Counted from the first letter of the stretch, positions 11,881-23,810 are shown. The stretch is 64,000 nt of DNA from Begonia masoniana (GCA_022432975.1 CM039514.1:11408668-11472667), one strand, 5' to 3'. Made by a program: numbers and translations. The notes: a model not told the origin generated them from the sequence alone.

Positions 11881-12354
11881 TTGAATTTAACAGGATGACA
11901 TATATACAGAAAACATAAGAACAGAAGGCATGAAACTTCAAATTTTACTAAACAAAATTTACTAAAAACCCGATTCAAAACATAGTTTTTAAAAAACATA
12001 CTTGACAACATGACAGACAACATGACAGAGATTCGAGAAAACAAACTGCATGGATAGCTCTAAAACTCAAGACAATCCATGCACACACTAACAGAGAAAA
12101 CTCAAGGCAGTTCCAGAATATTTCAAAATATACATTCAACTGTCAAATAGAAGTTTTAAAGAAAAACATCAACACAGATTTTATACCTCGTTTTGAAGAT
12201 CCCAAAAGTTTTACAGAACTTGACATACACTTCAAACGTTTTAAAACCCCAAAACAACTTGTACAAAACTTGACATAACTTTACATAAAACACATTCTCA
12301 CAGGAATGACATTTGTCTGACTGCAGCAACCATCCCGTGAGCTCCTCCCGCCAA

Positions 12355-12407
12355 CTACATCAACTCATCAGTTTGAGGTTCAAGCTCCTCATCTGGAGGA
12401 TCCGTAC
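12355..12407 (-). other. Exon-3-like acidic frame, solo LTR copy
   Basis: After TTGTAG|GT the frame reads TDPPDEELEPQTDELM then TAG. It pairs with the exon-2-like block at 12898-12950, preceded by CTATAG and followed by ACAG|GTAAGTTC. Joined in phase through a G|GT glycine codon, the two are open. Predicted intron 12408-12897. Confidence 0.45.
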
Positions 12408-13505
12408 CTACAACAAGGAGTTCAACTATGAGCCTAGAGCTCAGCAAGAACATACAATGCAGAGTGATGAACGTGCTATGCATGAATCTTTTTCAAATAC
12501 GTGAACATTACATTACATTACACTGGACAGGAAGGTATAAGTGGGAAGAAGAGCTGGTGCAACAGGAGTACATGCCACAACAGGACATAACAGGAGTACA
12601 TGACAGGATGCCAGTCCTCATCCACACTTAACCATACATTTCATTATAGGTTTTATCTTACTTAACTTCAAACAGTGTACAGAAAATATTTTCATGACTT
12701 TCAGAGAAAACGTGTATGCATGAACATTCATAGTTAGGCAACAGAATAATAAGCAGAATAAGCAGAATATAAAACAGAATACACTTAACCTAAACCATAA
12801 CCTATGGTTTAACTACCCAACAGAAATCTCGACAACATAAACCTAGTACCTCCGTATTGTAGGGCCTTAAGGGCCAAACCTATACGTATGAACTTACCTG
12901 TGGTCCGAAATGCAGCAAACCTGAACGCACGAGCACTGTGGTTCACGAACCTATAGCATGCATAAACGGACATTAACCCTAAACATCACGAAACTAGCAA
13001 ATAAATAAACTAAAAATCATTTTCTATCTAAGATGATTACCTTAGACCGAAAAGCAGGAGGAAAATCAGAGAAGGAAGAAACTCCTTGCGTTGGTTTTCC
13101 TTAACCGAAAGAGAGAAGCAGAGAGGAAAATGAGAGAGAGCAGAGAGGGAAATGTCTCACGTAGGAGGAAGAGAAGGAAATGGGATACATGGCTTGTCTT
13201 CTTCCACAAGTTTGCCAAGTGTCAATCATCCATTTGATTTCTCCCACCAACCTTAATTTCTTCCTAATTTGCCCTTCCATTAGTTTTTAACTAAAATATT
13301 ATTTAGTTAATCGATTCGGTCTCACGAATCACCCTCGTTCGATTAAACACATCGACAATTTTATTAAAAACAATCATTGCATTAATATCGGAGAAATTCC
13401 GCTTACATATTCGGGGAATTATTACATAGGCAAAAATGCCGGGTGTTACAGTGAGTGTGAACGCAATCAAATAAAGTGAATTGTAAAAAGCATCTCAAAT
13501 AGTGG

Positions 13506-13870
13506 GCCTTGTCGGGATATGGTGTTGGTGTGTAGCACCCCGAAGGGAACTCTATGAGAGATGACCGGCTAAAATTATGCTATCTGGATTTGTGTGCCTT
13601 GTCGGGATACGGTGCTAGTGTGTAGCACCCTGAAGGGAACTCTATGAGAGACAGGTTAAAATACACAATCTGGAATAGTGTGCCTTGTCGGGATACGGTG
13701 CTGGTGTGTAGCACCCCGAAGGGAACTCTATGAAGGATGATCGGCTAAAATACGTAATGATGATTCTGGGAATGGCCGTCCTGTACGATTATTGGATGTG
13801 AGCTAACGGCCGTCCTGTACGATTACGGGATGTGAGCTAATGGCCGTCCTCAATTATAGGATGTGAGCTT
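13506..13870. repeat. Tandem repeats in predicted intron 2 of LARD 5' LTR
   Basis: Three copies of a unit of about 75-88 bp containing GCCTTGTCGGGATA and GTGTAGCACCCCGAAGGGAA are followed by three shorter copies with GGCCGTCCTGTACGATTA and GGATGTGAGCTAA. The same arrangement is at 21605-21965 in the 3' LTR. Confidence 0.8.
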
Positions 13871-14672
13871 ACCTGTTTCACACGGCTTATGAAATGATTA
13901 AAGCAACGAACAACAAATAAGCACAACTAAGTGGTAGAAACTGCATAGGTTAGGTTGATTGCATTATGTTGTCGCATTTTATTTCCTACTTACTAAGCAT
14001 TAGGCTTACTTTTGTGTTCTATAGTGTAGGTGGTGACGTGTTACTGGTGAGCTAGACGAGGGAGCCAGGATTAGGCGACGGTCGGTGGCACACGGGACAC
14101 GCCGGTGCGGGTAGTTGTCAGGGCACCTCGACCATGGTTTTCGGGAGAATGTGGGACTTTGCATTTTGGTAGTTTATTGTAGATGTCTGTTTGTGGAAAT
14201 GAGGGGAATGTGTGACTCTTTTTGGTTAATGTTTTGACAGTTATGATATAGCTATTTGTATTTGTTGTATATAGTCATAGTTAAGGGTGATATGTCGCCC
14301 TATACTGTGGACTTTGTTTATTTAGGGATGTTAGTATTTTAGTTTTCCTCTTTACTGCTAATTGGTGATTTCGTATGCTGAATAAGTTGAGTAGGACTAT
14401 TCTGGATTGGATTTTATGCAGGTATTTAGCATTTTGGAGGCTCCATTTTCAGGCGTTACCTTGTCAAAATTTTTGGGGAAGACGCCGTGGTATTTAACAG
14501 TTAGAATTAAGGGAAATTAATGAGTCTAGGCAGCTAGGTATGACGTAAGAGAGTTTTGAGGGACTTAGCTTTAAATTCTGTTGTGTCAATTTTATTTTAA
14601 ATTATGTTTTAATGTAGGATTGATTAGTAAAGTAGCGCACCGAGCCAGGGTAGGTTCGGGGGCGTTACAAGA

Positions 14673-14684
14673 TGGTATCAGAGC
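14673..14684 (+). other. Primer-binding site, tRNA-iMet (LARD)
   Basis: TGGTATCAGAGC lies three bases after the LTR end GCGTTACA. It is identical to the primer sites of the other elements here. Confidence 0.88.
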
Positions 14685-17213
14685 ATAAATGGTCGAGTCG
14701 TTCAAAGGATTACCCGACAATGCCGGCCGCCATGCAACGTGCTTCACCGACTGTAAGTATTTCTTTACTTTTACTTTTAGTTACTTTTAGTTATCTAAGA
14801 TTAGATTGGTTTGGAGACAGTGAAACAGAGATTAGAGAATCTTAGGATGAGAGTAAGTCGAATACTCTAGGAGGAATGTGGGAAAAAGGGTAGGGTCGAT
14901 CCGAGTTAAAGGTAAATGTTAGCCGGGTAGACGTGATAGTCGTTAGGAAAGGTATGAGTTTTATCTTAGTGTTAAAAGAATGCGCATATGTTGGGTTGAA
15001 TGTAAGGTGATATACATAAACATAACTAACCTAGGTGTTTGTAGGAATGGTACGCCTAGGATTGTTACCTTTAATAATAAGATTATAATAGATAGACATT
15101 TGACCCTAGTTAGCAAACCCTTGGGAGTACTAGAAAGTATTAGGATAAGATGAACTCGATAGAAGTTTGAACTTGAAAAAGAAATTGTAAGGATACACCT
15201 TAGACCGTCGTAATGCCATTACTATGAAATTATGAGGTACGTGAGTGGTTGAGTGTGAGAGTACGTGATTAGAAGGATTAGAAATTTAGATGCCTTGATT
15301 AAGTAGAGTCTCTTGAATTAAGATGATGTTTTGGGATGTAGACTAAGGTACGCAATGTTGGGATGTATGGTGAATCAGTGAGAATTAGTAGGATATTGGG
15401 AGTAAGGGTGTTAAGTTAGCTACAACAAGTTTAGGTTGTTGGGTGATTTGTGGTAAAGAAATTTAGGATAATATCGAGAAACCGAGTTGGAAAAGTAAAA
15501 GAGAGTATATTAATTATAAATTTTTGGAATGAATCTGGAGGAAAATTAAATATTTGTCTAAAGGTGGAGGAAAATTAAGTATGTGTATAAAGGTAGAAAG
15601 CCTTGGAAAAGAAAATAGCAATAGTATTAGATAGAAAGATTTGAGATTTAGATCATACCTGTTGAGTGGAATACAATCTAAAGAGATATAAAAGTTGTTG
15701 AATGAGAATAATGAGATACGTCGAGGAACTTTAGAATGCCTTATAGATAAAGTTTAAGTTAGAAAGTTTTAAGGGTTCGACTCGTATGTAATGAAGTCGA
15801 AACTGCTGATGTCGTAAATAGATTTGGCTAGAGTTGATAAGCTTAAGAGTTGGCGAACTTAAGCATGAGATGTGAATATGAACTCGAGTATTAGTAGAGG
15901 TTGGGAGATGTAAGATAGAAGAACGATGAGATTAAATTCTAGGTTCGGGACGGACATATGACAGAGATTAGTACCGAAGAGAGAGAGTTAGGATAAGAGA
16001 GTTAGCCCTCATATGAAGTTGAAGAACTTAGAGGATATTGGGAATTAAATTAGAAAAGTTTGAAAGGATAGGTAAGGAGTGATTAAGTTAAAGTTAATGA
16101 AATGTGTAAGAATACATAGTTATGAAAGTTAGACTAAGTTTGTAACGCCCGGTTCTTTTTCGGGTTTTAGATTTTTAGCTATGCAATGGCATTTTAGTAA
16201 ATATGCCAAATTAACCATGTTTTGCAAATGAGAAGTTTTATTGGAACCCTATAAATAAATTGGAGTATCTGAAGAGACGAGGGAGTTTTTGAAGATGCAA
16301 CGCCGATTTTACGAGATTTTGGAATTTCTCGTAATATAGGGGTATTTTAGTAAATATAGCAAACTAAGCCCGTTTTATGAACAGAGAGCTTTATTAGGAT
16401 CCTTATGATTTATAGGGATTTTAGGAAAAATAAGGGTATTTTGGGAATTCAAATCGATGGTATAACGCCAAAGTTCCGTTTATAACCCTATAGCGTTTTA
16501 ATTCGAAAAAATAGTAAATCATGTCCGTTTTGCAAACGGGAAGTTTCGTTAGAACCCTAGTGATTAATATGGATTTTTGAAGGAATAAGAAAATTTCAGG
16601 GAATCCAAACCGATAGGCGAAATAACGAAATAGGTGGATAATTGTATGAGTGGCAAACTTATAATTAAGGAAACCTATTTTTTATAAAAACACAATGCCC
16701 TCTTCTTCTCCTTAGCCATTTTTCACGTGAGTTTCCAGAGAGCATTTGCTCTCCATTCTTGGTGATTCCTCCCACACCATTTCTCTTCCTTCGATTGTTC
16801 TTCCTTTTTCCGGTGATTTCTCTTCCGGTTTTCTTCCCCTATCGACATTCCAAGTAAGCTCCAAGCTCTAGGCACATTGGTTTGTCATTTTCGGAGTTGA
16901 TTTCGGTTAGGGTTTCAATTGGGCTTTTCTTGAACTTGTCGTTTTAGGTTAGGAATGAGTTAGGTTGTTAATTGGTGATATATTTATTGTCATTATAGTT
17001 GATTTGATAAATTATTAAGGATTTTGGTTGTTGGAGTTTGAAGAAAAGCCATTAATGGAGATTTATGAATGTGGAGCGCAAGATGTTCAATGAAATGCCC
17101 GAGAGAAGTTTATTAGAAATTTTAGGAAGTTTCCTTTAGTTAGGAGTTCGTTAGTTTAAGAAATTTCATGGTTTAGGCTCGATTTTAACAAAGGACGTTG
17201 TGAAATGTTCTAG

Positions 17214-17258
17214 GTGAACAAAGGCCGCAGACGGAGCTCGGTGCGCTAAGGACGATAG
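17214..17258 (+). other. Exon-2-like block, solo LTR 16141
   Basis: Bounded by GTTCTAG on the left and GATAG|GTAAGTTC on the right; 45 nt. The phase joining exon 3 is fully open and reads EQRPQTELGALRTIG across the junction. A donor-like CAA|GTAAGC at 16853/16854 could end exon 1. Confidence 0.45.
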
Positions 17259-17517
17259 GTAAGTTCTCGTGACTTACTGTGGCCGATTGGCCTACACCAT
17301 ACGTCGATGCTGCATTGAGGATTATGGAGTCTTGTTTGTTTATATGCTTTGGTTGAGTAGTTTAGGGTTAGTTCTTTTATAGGTTGTGTTTGTATTGTTT
17401 TGATGGTACTCACGTTGTATGTTTATGTTATGCGATAAATTGTTCATACATCATTGTTTTACAAAATGTCATGAAAAACGGATTTATGCATAAAGTTCAT
17501 GAAAGAAAGTGAAACGA

Positions 17518-17640
17518 TATGAGACGACTAAAATGAAATGAAATGAAATGAGACGAATAAGACGACTGACATGAGACGACTAAAATGACTGAAATGAGAC
17601 GACTGAAATGTGACGACTAACATGAACTGATAAATGAAAT
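17518..17640. repeat. Minisatellite in predicted intron 2
   Basis: Irregular repeats of GAGACGACTAAAATGA and GAAATGAAATGAGACG, about 15-20 bp per unit. Confidence 0.7.
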
Positions 17641-17740
17641 GAATGCACGAAAGTTATGAAAATTGCATATACATGTTCATGCATTGTCACTTACGTAGAA
17701 TTTACTGAGATTTGTTCTCATAGGTGTCTCTATGGTGTAG

Positions 17741-17796
17741 GTGAACCCGAAACTGTTGAGGAAGACGTTCCTCCGTTAGATGATCACGCTGGTTGA
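17741..17796 (+). other. Exon-3-like acidic frame, solo LTR 16141
   Basis: Follows TGTAG|GT and reads EPETVEEDVPPLDDHAG, then TGA. The EPET start also occurs in the copy at 29124. Predicted intron 17259-17740 contains a GAGACGACTAAAATGA-type minisatellite (17518-17640). Confidence 0.45.
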
Positions 17797-18358
17797 AGAA
17801 GGATGCCCGTGGGAGTGCGCTGGCGCAGTTGGTGCGATTTTGACCCGTGGGGATGTAAGTAAACGTTTTGAGGGTTGGATAGATAGAAACGTAGGAAGAT
17901 TGTAAAGATAGAACATTTTAGGATGTTTGATTCTGACTGGTTGATAAGTTTATGTTTTGATGTTTTGGAAACCTATTTTATAAACTGTTTGTTAAGCCTG
18001 TTGAAAGTTCGCTTGGATTGCTTGTTGGTTTTAAATTTCTTAGGAATTTGTTAGTTTTCAAATGGAACCACGCGATTCGTTTTCAGGAAATTTACTTTGC
18101 TTTAAACGTTTTGAATTGTATTTATAGTAATGGGTAAAATGAAGGATGTGAATGAGTGATTTTAGGTTAAATGTTTTAGAAAGTAAATTGATGTTGAAGT
18201 GTTTTGATAGGATAAATTGTATTGAAAGTTGAAGGAGAAATGGAGAAAAATTGAAGGAAAAGTATAGGAAAAAAATGTGCAGGGTAAGAGAAGCAAGCTC
18301 TCTGGAAAATTCTAGAGAGCTGGGCGATTGATAGCCCAAAAAGGGGCGATCAATCGCT

Positions 18359-18372
18359 GTTCACGTGAACAG
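18359..18372. promoter_or_regulatory. Palindromic G-box pair
   Basis: TGTTCACGTGAACA is a perfect palindrome around the G-box core CACGTG. A second near copy, TTGTTCACGTGAATA, follows about 15 bp later. bZIP and bHLH factors bind such cores; a role here is inference. Confidence 0.4.
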
Positions 18373-20228
18373 TGGTATTGTTCACGTGAATAGTACCATA
18401 ATAAAAAAAAATATAATAAAAAATAATAATAATAATAATAGTTTTATTGTTTTTTTTTCTTAAATACGTTTTATTAAAAGGTTTTCAAATAGTTTTCCGC
18501 TTAAACGTTAGGTTTAAAGTTTATTAGTTATAAAAGAAAAAGAAAAGAAAAAATGTATATATACGGTAAAATTAGGATACGGGTAAGGGTCGTTACAAAG
18601 TTATATGTTTGAACTATGTTAGTGGGTGAAGAGTGAGGTAAGTGAGGAGATTAGTAAATTTTAATGGAAGGTTAGATAAAAGAGTTAGCCATTGATTAGT
18701 TAGAGGTCTGTGTGAAACTGCGGTATTTGGAGAATATCAAATAGAAGAAAAGAAAGTTCACACAGAAAGTTTACAACTAAATTTAGGAGTAAGGGTAATT
18801 CAGGAAGGCTGTGAATCTAGAGAAGTTTCAATTTTGAAATTAATGAGGTTGAAGTCAAAGTAGGTATAGATTATTTAAGGTATTTGGGTGATGAGTGTTG
18901 AGTGTAAAGTTGGGAACAAGTTTAATTAGGCCTAAGAATTTGAGTGTTTGGTAATGACTGAAATTAGGAGTTAGACAAATTGAGTATAGTGAATGTAAGA
19001 GATGAGAGCTTTGAGAAATAGTGATAGGTTTAAGAGATGAGAGCTTTGAGTATGAGGGTTGTGTTGGAATAACTAATGAAATGTCATGCTTGTTCGAGGT
19101 ATAAATTGTCTGGATTAACCTATATAAGTAAGTGTAAGAGATAGAAGTGATCAGTTAGAAGTGAGATGGTAGAGTAGAAAGAAAGTTAAAACTTATGGAT
19201 TTAGGGTAAGATGTTTATGTACTGAGTTCTTAGTGTTACGGTATTAAGTTGGAAAAGTTGAAAGTATAGGTGATAATTGAAGTTAATGGAAGTATAAATA
19301 CTCAAGCTATAAGGAGCAAAGTTAGGAAAATGAAAACTTTGAGAGATGTAGAAAAGTGTAGTGAAGTCAATAAGTGTAGGAATTATTGAGCGTTGTGGTG
19401 TATAGTTTGGGATGTACAGTTTAGAATGACCCAATTTAGAATCGTGGAGAGTTGCCAATTTGGAGTGAATGAAAACTCAGTTAGTACTTCGAGTGTATAG
19501 TGAATTAATTTAGGTAGTGAGAATTCGGAATATGCGAATGATGTTAGAATGAGGAATAGGGGTAAGATGCGATAGTAAGATTGAAGGGAATTTGAAATCT
19601 AGAACTAAGGGTAAGAAGTTTACTCCGTAGGTTCTAGTGTTACGCTATTAAGATGGCTTTGGAGGTTTGAGATTGTTTGATGGATACGTGTCTGAATTAG
19701 AAAAGGAAGTGACTAGGTGAACTTAGTTAGGAAGATTTAGGGCTGTGGATTACACGATAGGTATTTCAGCCAAATGAGGTTCACTAATAGGATTTAAGTT
19801 GAGAGTCTTCAAGGGGTTGAAGACAATGGGTATTAAGGATATGTTGTACACCATTTAGAGTATTGTGTGAAGAGTTAGGAACGAGTTAGTCCTGATCTAA
19901 GAATTTATAGAGGTTAGTAAAACTTGAAGTAAGAATTGTACGCATTAGTATCTTAGGATTTCTCGATGGTGGTTGCATAGAGAGTCGTAGTGGGTTGTGC
20001 GTGTTTAGTAGACACAAAAATAGAAAAAGATGAACTTAGCTAGAGAAAAAGATCGAGTTGAAAATTCAGTTAGAAGGGTTTGAGAGTATGAATTAGATTA
20101 TAGTTAGTGAACGTGTGAGTATTTAGGTTAGAGCGTAACCGATAGATGAGTAAGGGTATTGGGTAGGTGAGATGAGATAAGTACATTAAGAAATAACAAA
20201 GCCACAAATTTTGAGGACAAAATTTTTG

Positions 20229-20242
20229 TAAGGAGGGTGGAT
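20229..20242 (+). other. Polypurine tract of LARD
   Basis: TAAGGAGGGTGGAT sits immediately before the 3' LTR start TGTAACACCC. It is nearly identical to the PPTs at 36572-36586 and 49561-49574 (complement). Confidence 0.85.
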
Positions 20243-22778
20243 TGTAACACCCAGGATTTTTTTAAAGGAAAAATTAGAGAGAAAATAAAAGAATAATAAA
20301 ATAGGTTGTTTTAATTAATTTAAAAGAAAAGTGAATGGTTTCTTAATTTAGGTTCGGATATTCCCAATGAAATTAAGCCGGGGGTTATAATTAAGAACGA
20401 GATTTAACGGTTGATTGTATGGGAGGAGATGTAATTTGTATTAATGTTTTAATAGGAAATATTATTATTATTATTATTATCATAAAAAAATATATAATAA
20501 AACAACAGAATGGCCGAAGCCATTCTGTTGTTCGAGGGACGAGCGCGAGGAGCAGGGGAAAGGGGAGGGAGAGAAGGGCGTCGATCGCCGACCAAAACCG
20601 CCGTGGTTTCCGACTTTCTCCGGCCAGACGACGGCGGCGAACCATGGGATAGCGTCTCCGGCTTACTTTGCACACGAACCGACCCGGTAAGTTGGTTTTT
20701 GCCCTGTTTTCGGTTCGATTTAGAGCTGAGAGGGACGAGCTCGTTTGAGCTCTGATTACTGGCTGCTTTTGGCCGTTCTTGGCGTCAATTAACCGAGCTT
20801 ATCGCCGGTGATGGTTGCCGAGCAATGGTGAGCTCGGATTGAGCGAAAAACCGATGGCTCCAATGTGGGGAATTCAGGTTTTCCTATGTAAAGCCTTAGA
20901 ATCTCGTTGGATTATACTAATTGGGTGTGAGGGTGGTCGATTGGTGAGGAAACGAGTGAAAGTTGATGGAAAATCAGGAAGGAGAAAATTCGCGGCTTAG
21001 GGCAGTTCAGGTTTTGCCAGTTTTGACCTAGTTAGGGTTGTTGGTTTTAAAATCCTTTTGGCAGATTAAAATAGGTTGTTAGGGGAGTACGTGGCCACTG
21101 GAATCGATCGATTCTGTTAGCCAACGCGAAAGTTATGCACGTTTGAAGTTTCGGGTCGGTTTTTACCGAACCCAAATTAGTGGCTGTTTAGCTAGATTTT
21201 AGTTGGATTAGGCTAGAACTAGTAGTTTGAGAGTAATGGGTGGAAGTAGGCTTGATTTTAATGAAGTTTGAATATTTGTCGTAGGTCGAGCTGTAGATGG
21301 GCAGGGAACCGAGTAACCTCATCGAGCTAGGACGCCAGGTAAGTAGTGGATTGCCTGTGTTTTGCCTTCGGGCCTACACCATGGAACGGTAGGGAATTAT
21401 TTGTTTGGTTGCTTCTTGGTTGTTTTGCTTCGTGTTGCATTGTGTTGTTTTGTTTCGGGTTGTATTGCATATCTTTGAAACATGCATCGTGAGTTAAGTA
21501 CGCTACGCTAGAGATGAGTGGTTGCATGAGTGGGTACATTGTTTGGCATTGTGAGTGTGAACGTAATCAGATAAAGTGAATTGTAAAATGCATCTCAAAT
21601 AGTGGGCCTTGTCGGGATACGGTGCTGGTGTGTAGCACCCCGAAGGGAACTCTATGAGAGATGACCGGCTAAAATTATGCTATCTGGATTAGTGTGCCTT
21701 GTCGGGATACGGTGCTAGTGTGTAGCACCCCGAAGGGAACTCTATGAGAGACAGGTTAAAATACGCAATCTGGAATAGTGTGCCTTGTCGGGATATGGTG
21801 CTGGTGTGTAGCACCCCGAAGGGAACTCTATGAAGGATGATCGGCTAAAATACATAATGGTGATTCTGGGAATAGCCGTCCTGTACGATTATTGGATGTG
21901 AGATAACAACCGTCCTGTACGATTACGAGATGTGAGCTAATGGTCGTCCTCGATTATAGGATGTGAGCTTACCTGTTTCACACGGCTTATGAAACTATTA
22001 AAGCAACGAACAACAAATAAGCACAACTGAGTGGTAGAAACTGCATAGGTTAGGTTGATTGCATTGTGTTGTCGCATTTTATTCCCTACTTACTAAGCAT
22101 TAGGCTTACTTTTGTGTTCTATGGTGTAGGTGGTGACGTGTTACTGGTGAGCTAGACGAGAGAGCCAGGATTAGGCGACTGTCGGTGGCACACGGGGCAC
22201 GCCGGTGCGGGCAGTTGTCGGGGCGCCTCGACCATGGTCTTCGGGAGAATGTGGGACTTTGCATTTTGGAAGTTTATTGTAGATGTCTGTTTGTGGAAAT
22301 GAGGGGAATGTGTGACTTTTTTTGGTTAATGTTTTGACAGTTATGGTATAACTATTTGTATTTGTTATATATAGTCATAGTTAAGGGTGATGTGTCGCCC
22401 TATACTTTGGACTTTGTTCATTTAGGGATGTTAGTATTTTAGTTTCCCTCTTTATTGCTAATTGGTGATTTCGTATGCTGAATAAGTTGAGTAGGAGTAT
22501 TCTGGATTGATTGAGATTGGATTTTATGCAGGTATTTAGCATTTTGGAGGCGCCATTTTCAGGCGTTACCTTGTCAAAATTTTTGGGGAAGACGTCGTGG
22601 TATTTAACGGTTAGAATTAAGGGAAATTAATGAGTCTAGGCAGCTAGGTATGACGTAAGAGAGTTTTGAGGGACTTAGCTTAAATTCTGCTGTGTCAATT
22701 TTATTTTAAATTATGTTTTAATGTGGGATTGGTTAGCAAAGTAGAGTACCAAGCCAGGGTGGGTTCGGGAGCGTTACA
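20243..22778 (+). repeat. 3' LTR of LARD, 2536 bp
   Basis: Starts TGTAACACCCAGG and ends GGGAGCGTTACA. It is uninterrupted and shows the ancestral sequence across the nested insertion site (CATTGTGAGTGTGAACG at about 21547). It holds the splice module with donor 21338/21339 and acceptor 22129/22130. Confidence 0.9.
21605..21965. repeat. Tandem repeats in predicted intron 2 of LARD 3' LTR
   Basis: The same two repeat families as at 13506-13870, three copies each, with a few substitutions. Confidence 0.8.
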
Positions 22779-23381
22779 GGCTATTTTCCACCCTTTACTC
22801 AGCACTCCCAGAGCGGTTTCTTGAAGAACGGCGACTTCTATTGCTTGTTCGTGAGTCGACGAGCGGGCGATTTTAACCATTGCTCTTATCTCTGCTTTCA
22901 ACCCACTGGTGAACCCTGCGATCCAAAAAGACTCAGGCATTTCTGGCAAGCGAGGTTGAGCTTGAGCTTGAGCTTGAGCTTGAGCTTTTAATTCCTCGAA
23001 TTTTTCCAGGTAGTCGGCAACGGTCCCTATTTGAGAAACCTTGCTGAGTGTCTCCAATACATCTTCTCCCGAGTTGGCTGAGAATCGCTTGCACAGTGCA
23101 GTTGTAAACTGCCTCCAAGTTACCCCAATTTTTGTCACCATCCACCCATGATACCATATATCCGCTTTCTCTCGTAAAAAGAGTTCTGCCATTTCTAGTT
23201 TTTTATTCTCAGCTATTTGATGTAAATCGAAGTATCTATCCGCTTTCCTTACCCACTCTTGGGGATTGTCGCTTGTGAAATGTGGGAGCTCGAGTTTTGG
23301 AAATCGCAGCAGTTGATGGTCATAACGTGGGTGCTCTGCGGGGTTGGTGGGAAAAATGGTAACCTCACCGGTGGGTGCCAC
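22779..23381 (-). pseudogene. Gag capsid-like domain of the chromovirus
   Basis: The minus-strand frame reads a retrotransposon gag domain, with KLELPHFTSDNPQEWVRKAD, YFDLHQIAENKKLEMAELFL and VADYLEKFEELK-type blocks. An AQ run comes from a six-base GAGCTT repeat at about 22958-22988. Gag forms the particle that packages element RNA. The 3' part is cut off at 22779 by the LARD and continues at 7577. The open frame runs on into LTR sequence to 22701, which is not native. Confidence 0.8.
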
Positions 23382-23392
23382 GGGTTCTGTTG

Positions 23393-23794
23393 TTAAATTG
23401 GAGGTGCCAGATTATTTTGGTAGGTGGGTAGCGATGAATCGCTAGATATCAGTGGTGTTGGTGGAGTGCTCGAAGAGAGAATAGAAGATTCTTCCGTACC
23501 TTGTTGTTTTGGCCAAGAGTCAGTCGTGAATGGCTGTTTCTGCCCGGTCTCGGTTTTGTTTTGAGCAATTCTGTTCAATAAAGACATCAGGGCATCATGT
23601 TTTGCGATAGAGTCTTGCATAAAGGATGTGAGAGTTTGGTCTATACGTTTCTGCTCTCCTTGCGAGTCCTGGAAGTGTTGCTCAAAAACAGCCAATCGAG
23701 TGGTAAGTTTTGTGTTCACATTTTGTAGCTCCTGATATCCCCCCGTCAGCTTCTTCATTGTTTCCTCATTTGACTTCGCTCTAGTTTCCGCCAT
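23393..23794 (-). pseudogene. Gag N-terminal coiled-coil segment of the chromovirus
   Basis: A 133-residue frame starting MAETRAKSNEETMKKL. It has a coiled-coil-like stretch (residues ~10-60) and a Ser/Pro/Thr-rich tail. A TAA at about 23390 separates it from the capsid-like frame, and both would be one gag in an intact element. The start lies just inside the primer-binding site, as expected. Confidence 0.7.
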
Positions 23795-23810
23795 TTCCCA
23801 ATTCGTAGTT

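Larger units (their letters stand above)
8888..13450 (-). mobile_element. Solo LTR (TGTGACAGCCC family) expanded by a tandem array
   Basis: In its sense orientation it begins TGTAACACCCGGC and ends GGGCTGTCACA. A perfect 5-bp duplication, GTGAG, lies at 8883-8887 and 13451-13455, and the LARD LTR continues uninterrupted across it. It is homologous to 27910-30887 and 61628-64000 (shared GGATAGCTCTA block, splice module, GGCCCTACA box). No internal region or second LTR is present, so it is a solo LTR left by recombination. About 65% of its length is the array at 8921-11880. Confidence 0.88.
7578..14669 (+). repeat. 5' LTR of LARD, interrupted at 8888-13450
   Basis: Starts TGTAACACCCTGG and ends GGCGTTACA. 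It is colinear with 20243-22778 on both sides of the inserted solo LTR. It contains the splice-like module (donor 8017/8018, acceptor 8616/8617, donor 8670/8671, acceptor 14029/14030) and the tandem repeats at 13506-13870. Confidence 0.9.
16141..18597 (+). mobile_element. Solo LTR, Tekay-type, 2457 bp
   Basis: Starts TGTAACGCCCGG and ends AGGGTCGTTACA. A perfect target duplication AAGTT lies at 16136-16140 and 18598-18602. It shares blocks with the LTR of 47177-56697: GTCCGTTTTGCAAACGGGAAG, the GGGCGATCAATCGC motif and the TCGTTACA end. It carries the complete splice-like module. No coding or second LTR was found. Confidence 0.88.
14685..20228 (+). other. Non-coding LARD interior
   Basis: Purine-rich, with no frame resembling gag or pol on either strand. 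It is interrupted at 16141-18597 by a solo LTR. The right edge has TTTTGAGGACAAAATTTTTG just before the polypurine tract, a block also present before the PPT of the two Tekay-type elements. Confidence 0.7.
7578..22778 (+). mobile_element. LARD-like non-autonomous LTR retrotransposon with two nested solo LTRs
   Basis: LTRs at 7578-14669 (swollen by an insertion) and 20243-22778 are near identical after removing the insertion. A PBS follows the left LTR at 14673 and a polypurine tract precedes the right LTR at 20229. Without nested DNA the internal region is about 3.1 kb and encodes no gag or pol. Long LTRs with a non-coding interior define a large retrotransposon derivative. Target duplication is GGCTG (7573-7577) versus GGCTA (22779-22783). 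It inserted into gag of the chromovirus. Termini, PBS and PPT match the Tekay-type elements in this window, which suggests mobilisation in trans. Confidence 0.85.

Noticed and set aside
20391..20755. Overlapping frames on both strands in the LARD 3' LTR
   Set aside because: They lie in the GC-rich leader of the LTR, have equivalents of different length in the 5' LTR, and show no known domain.
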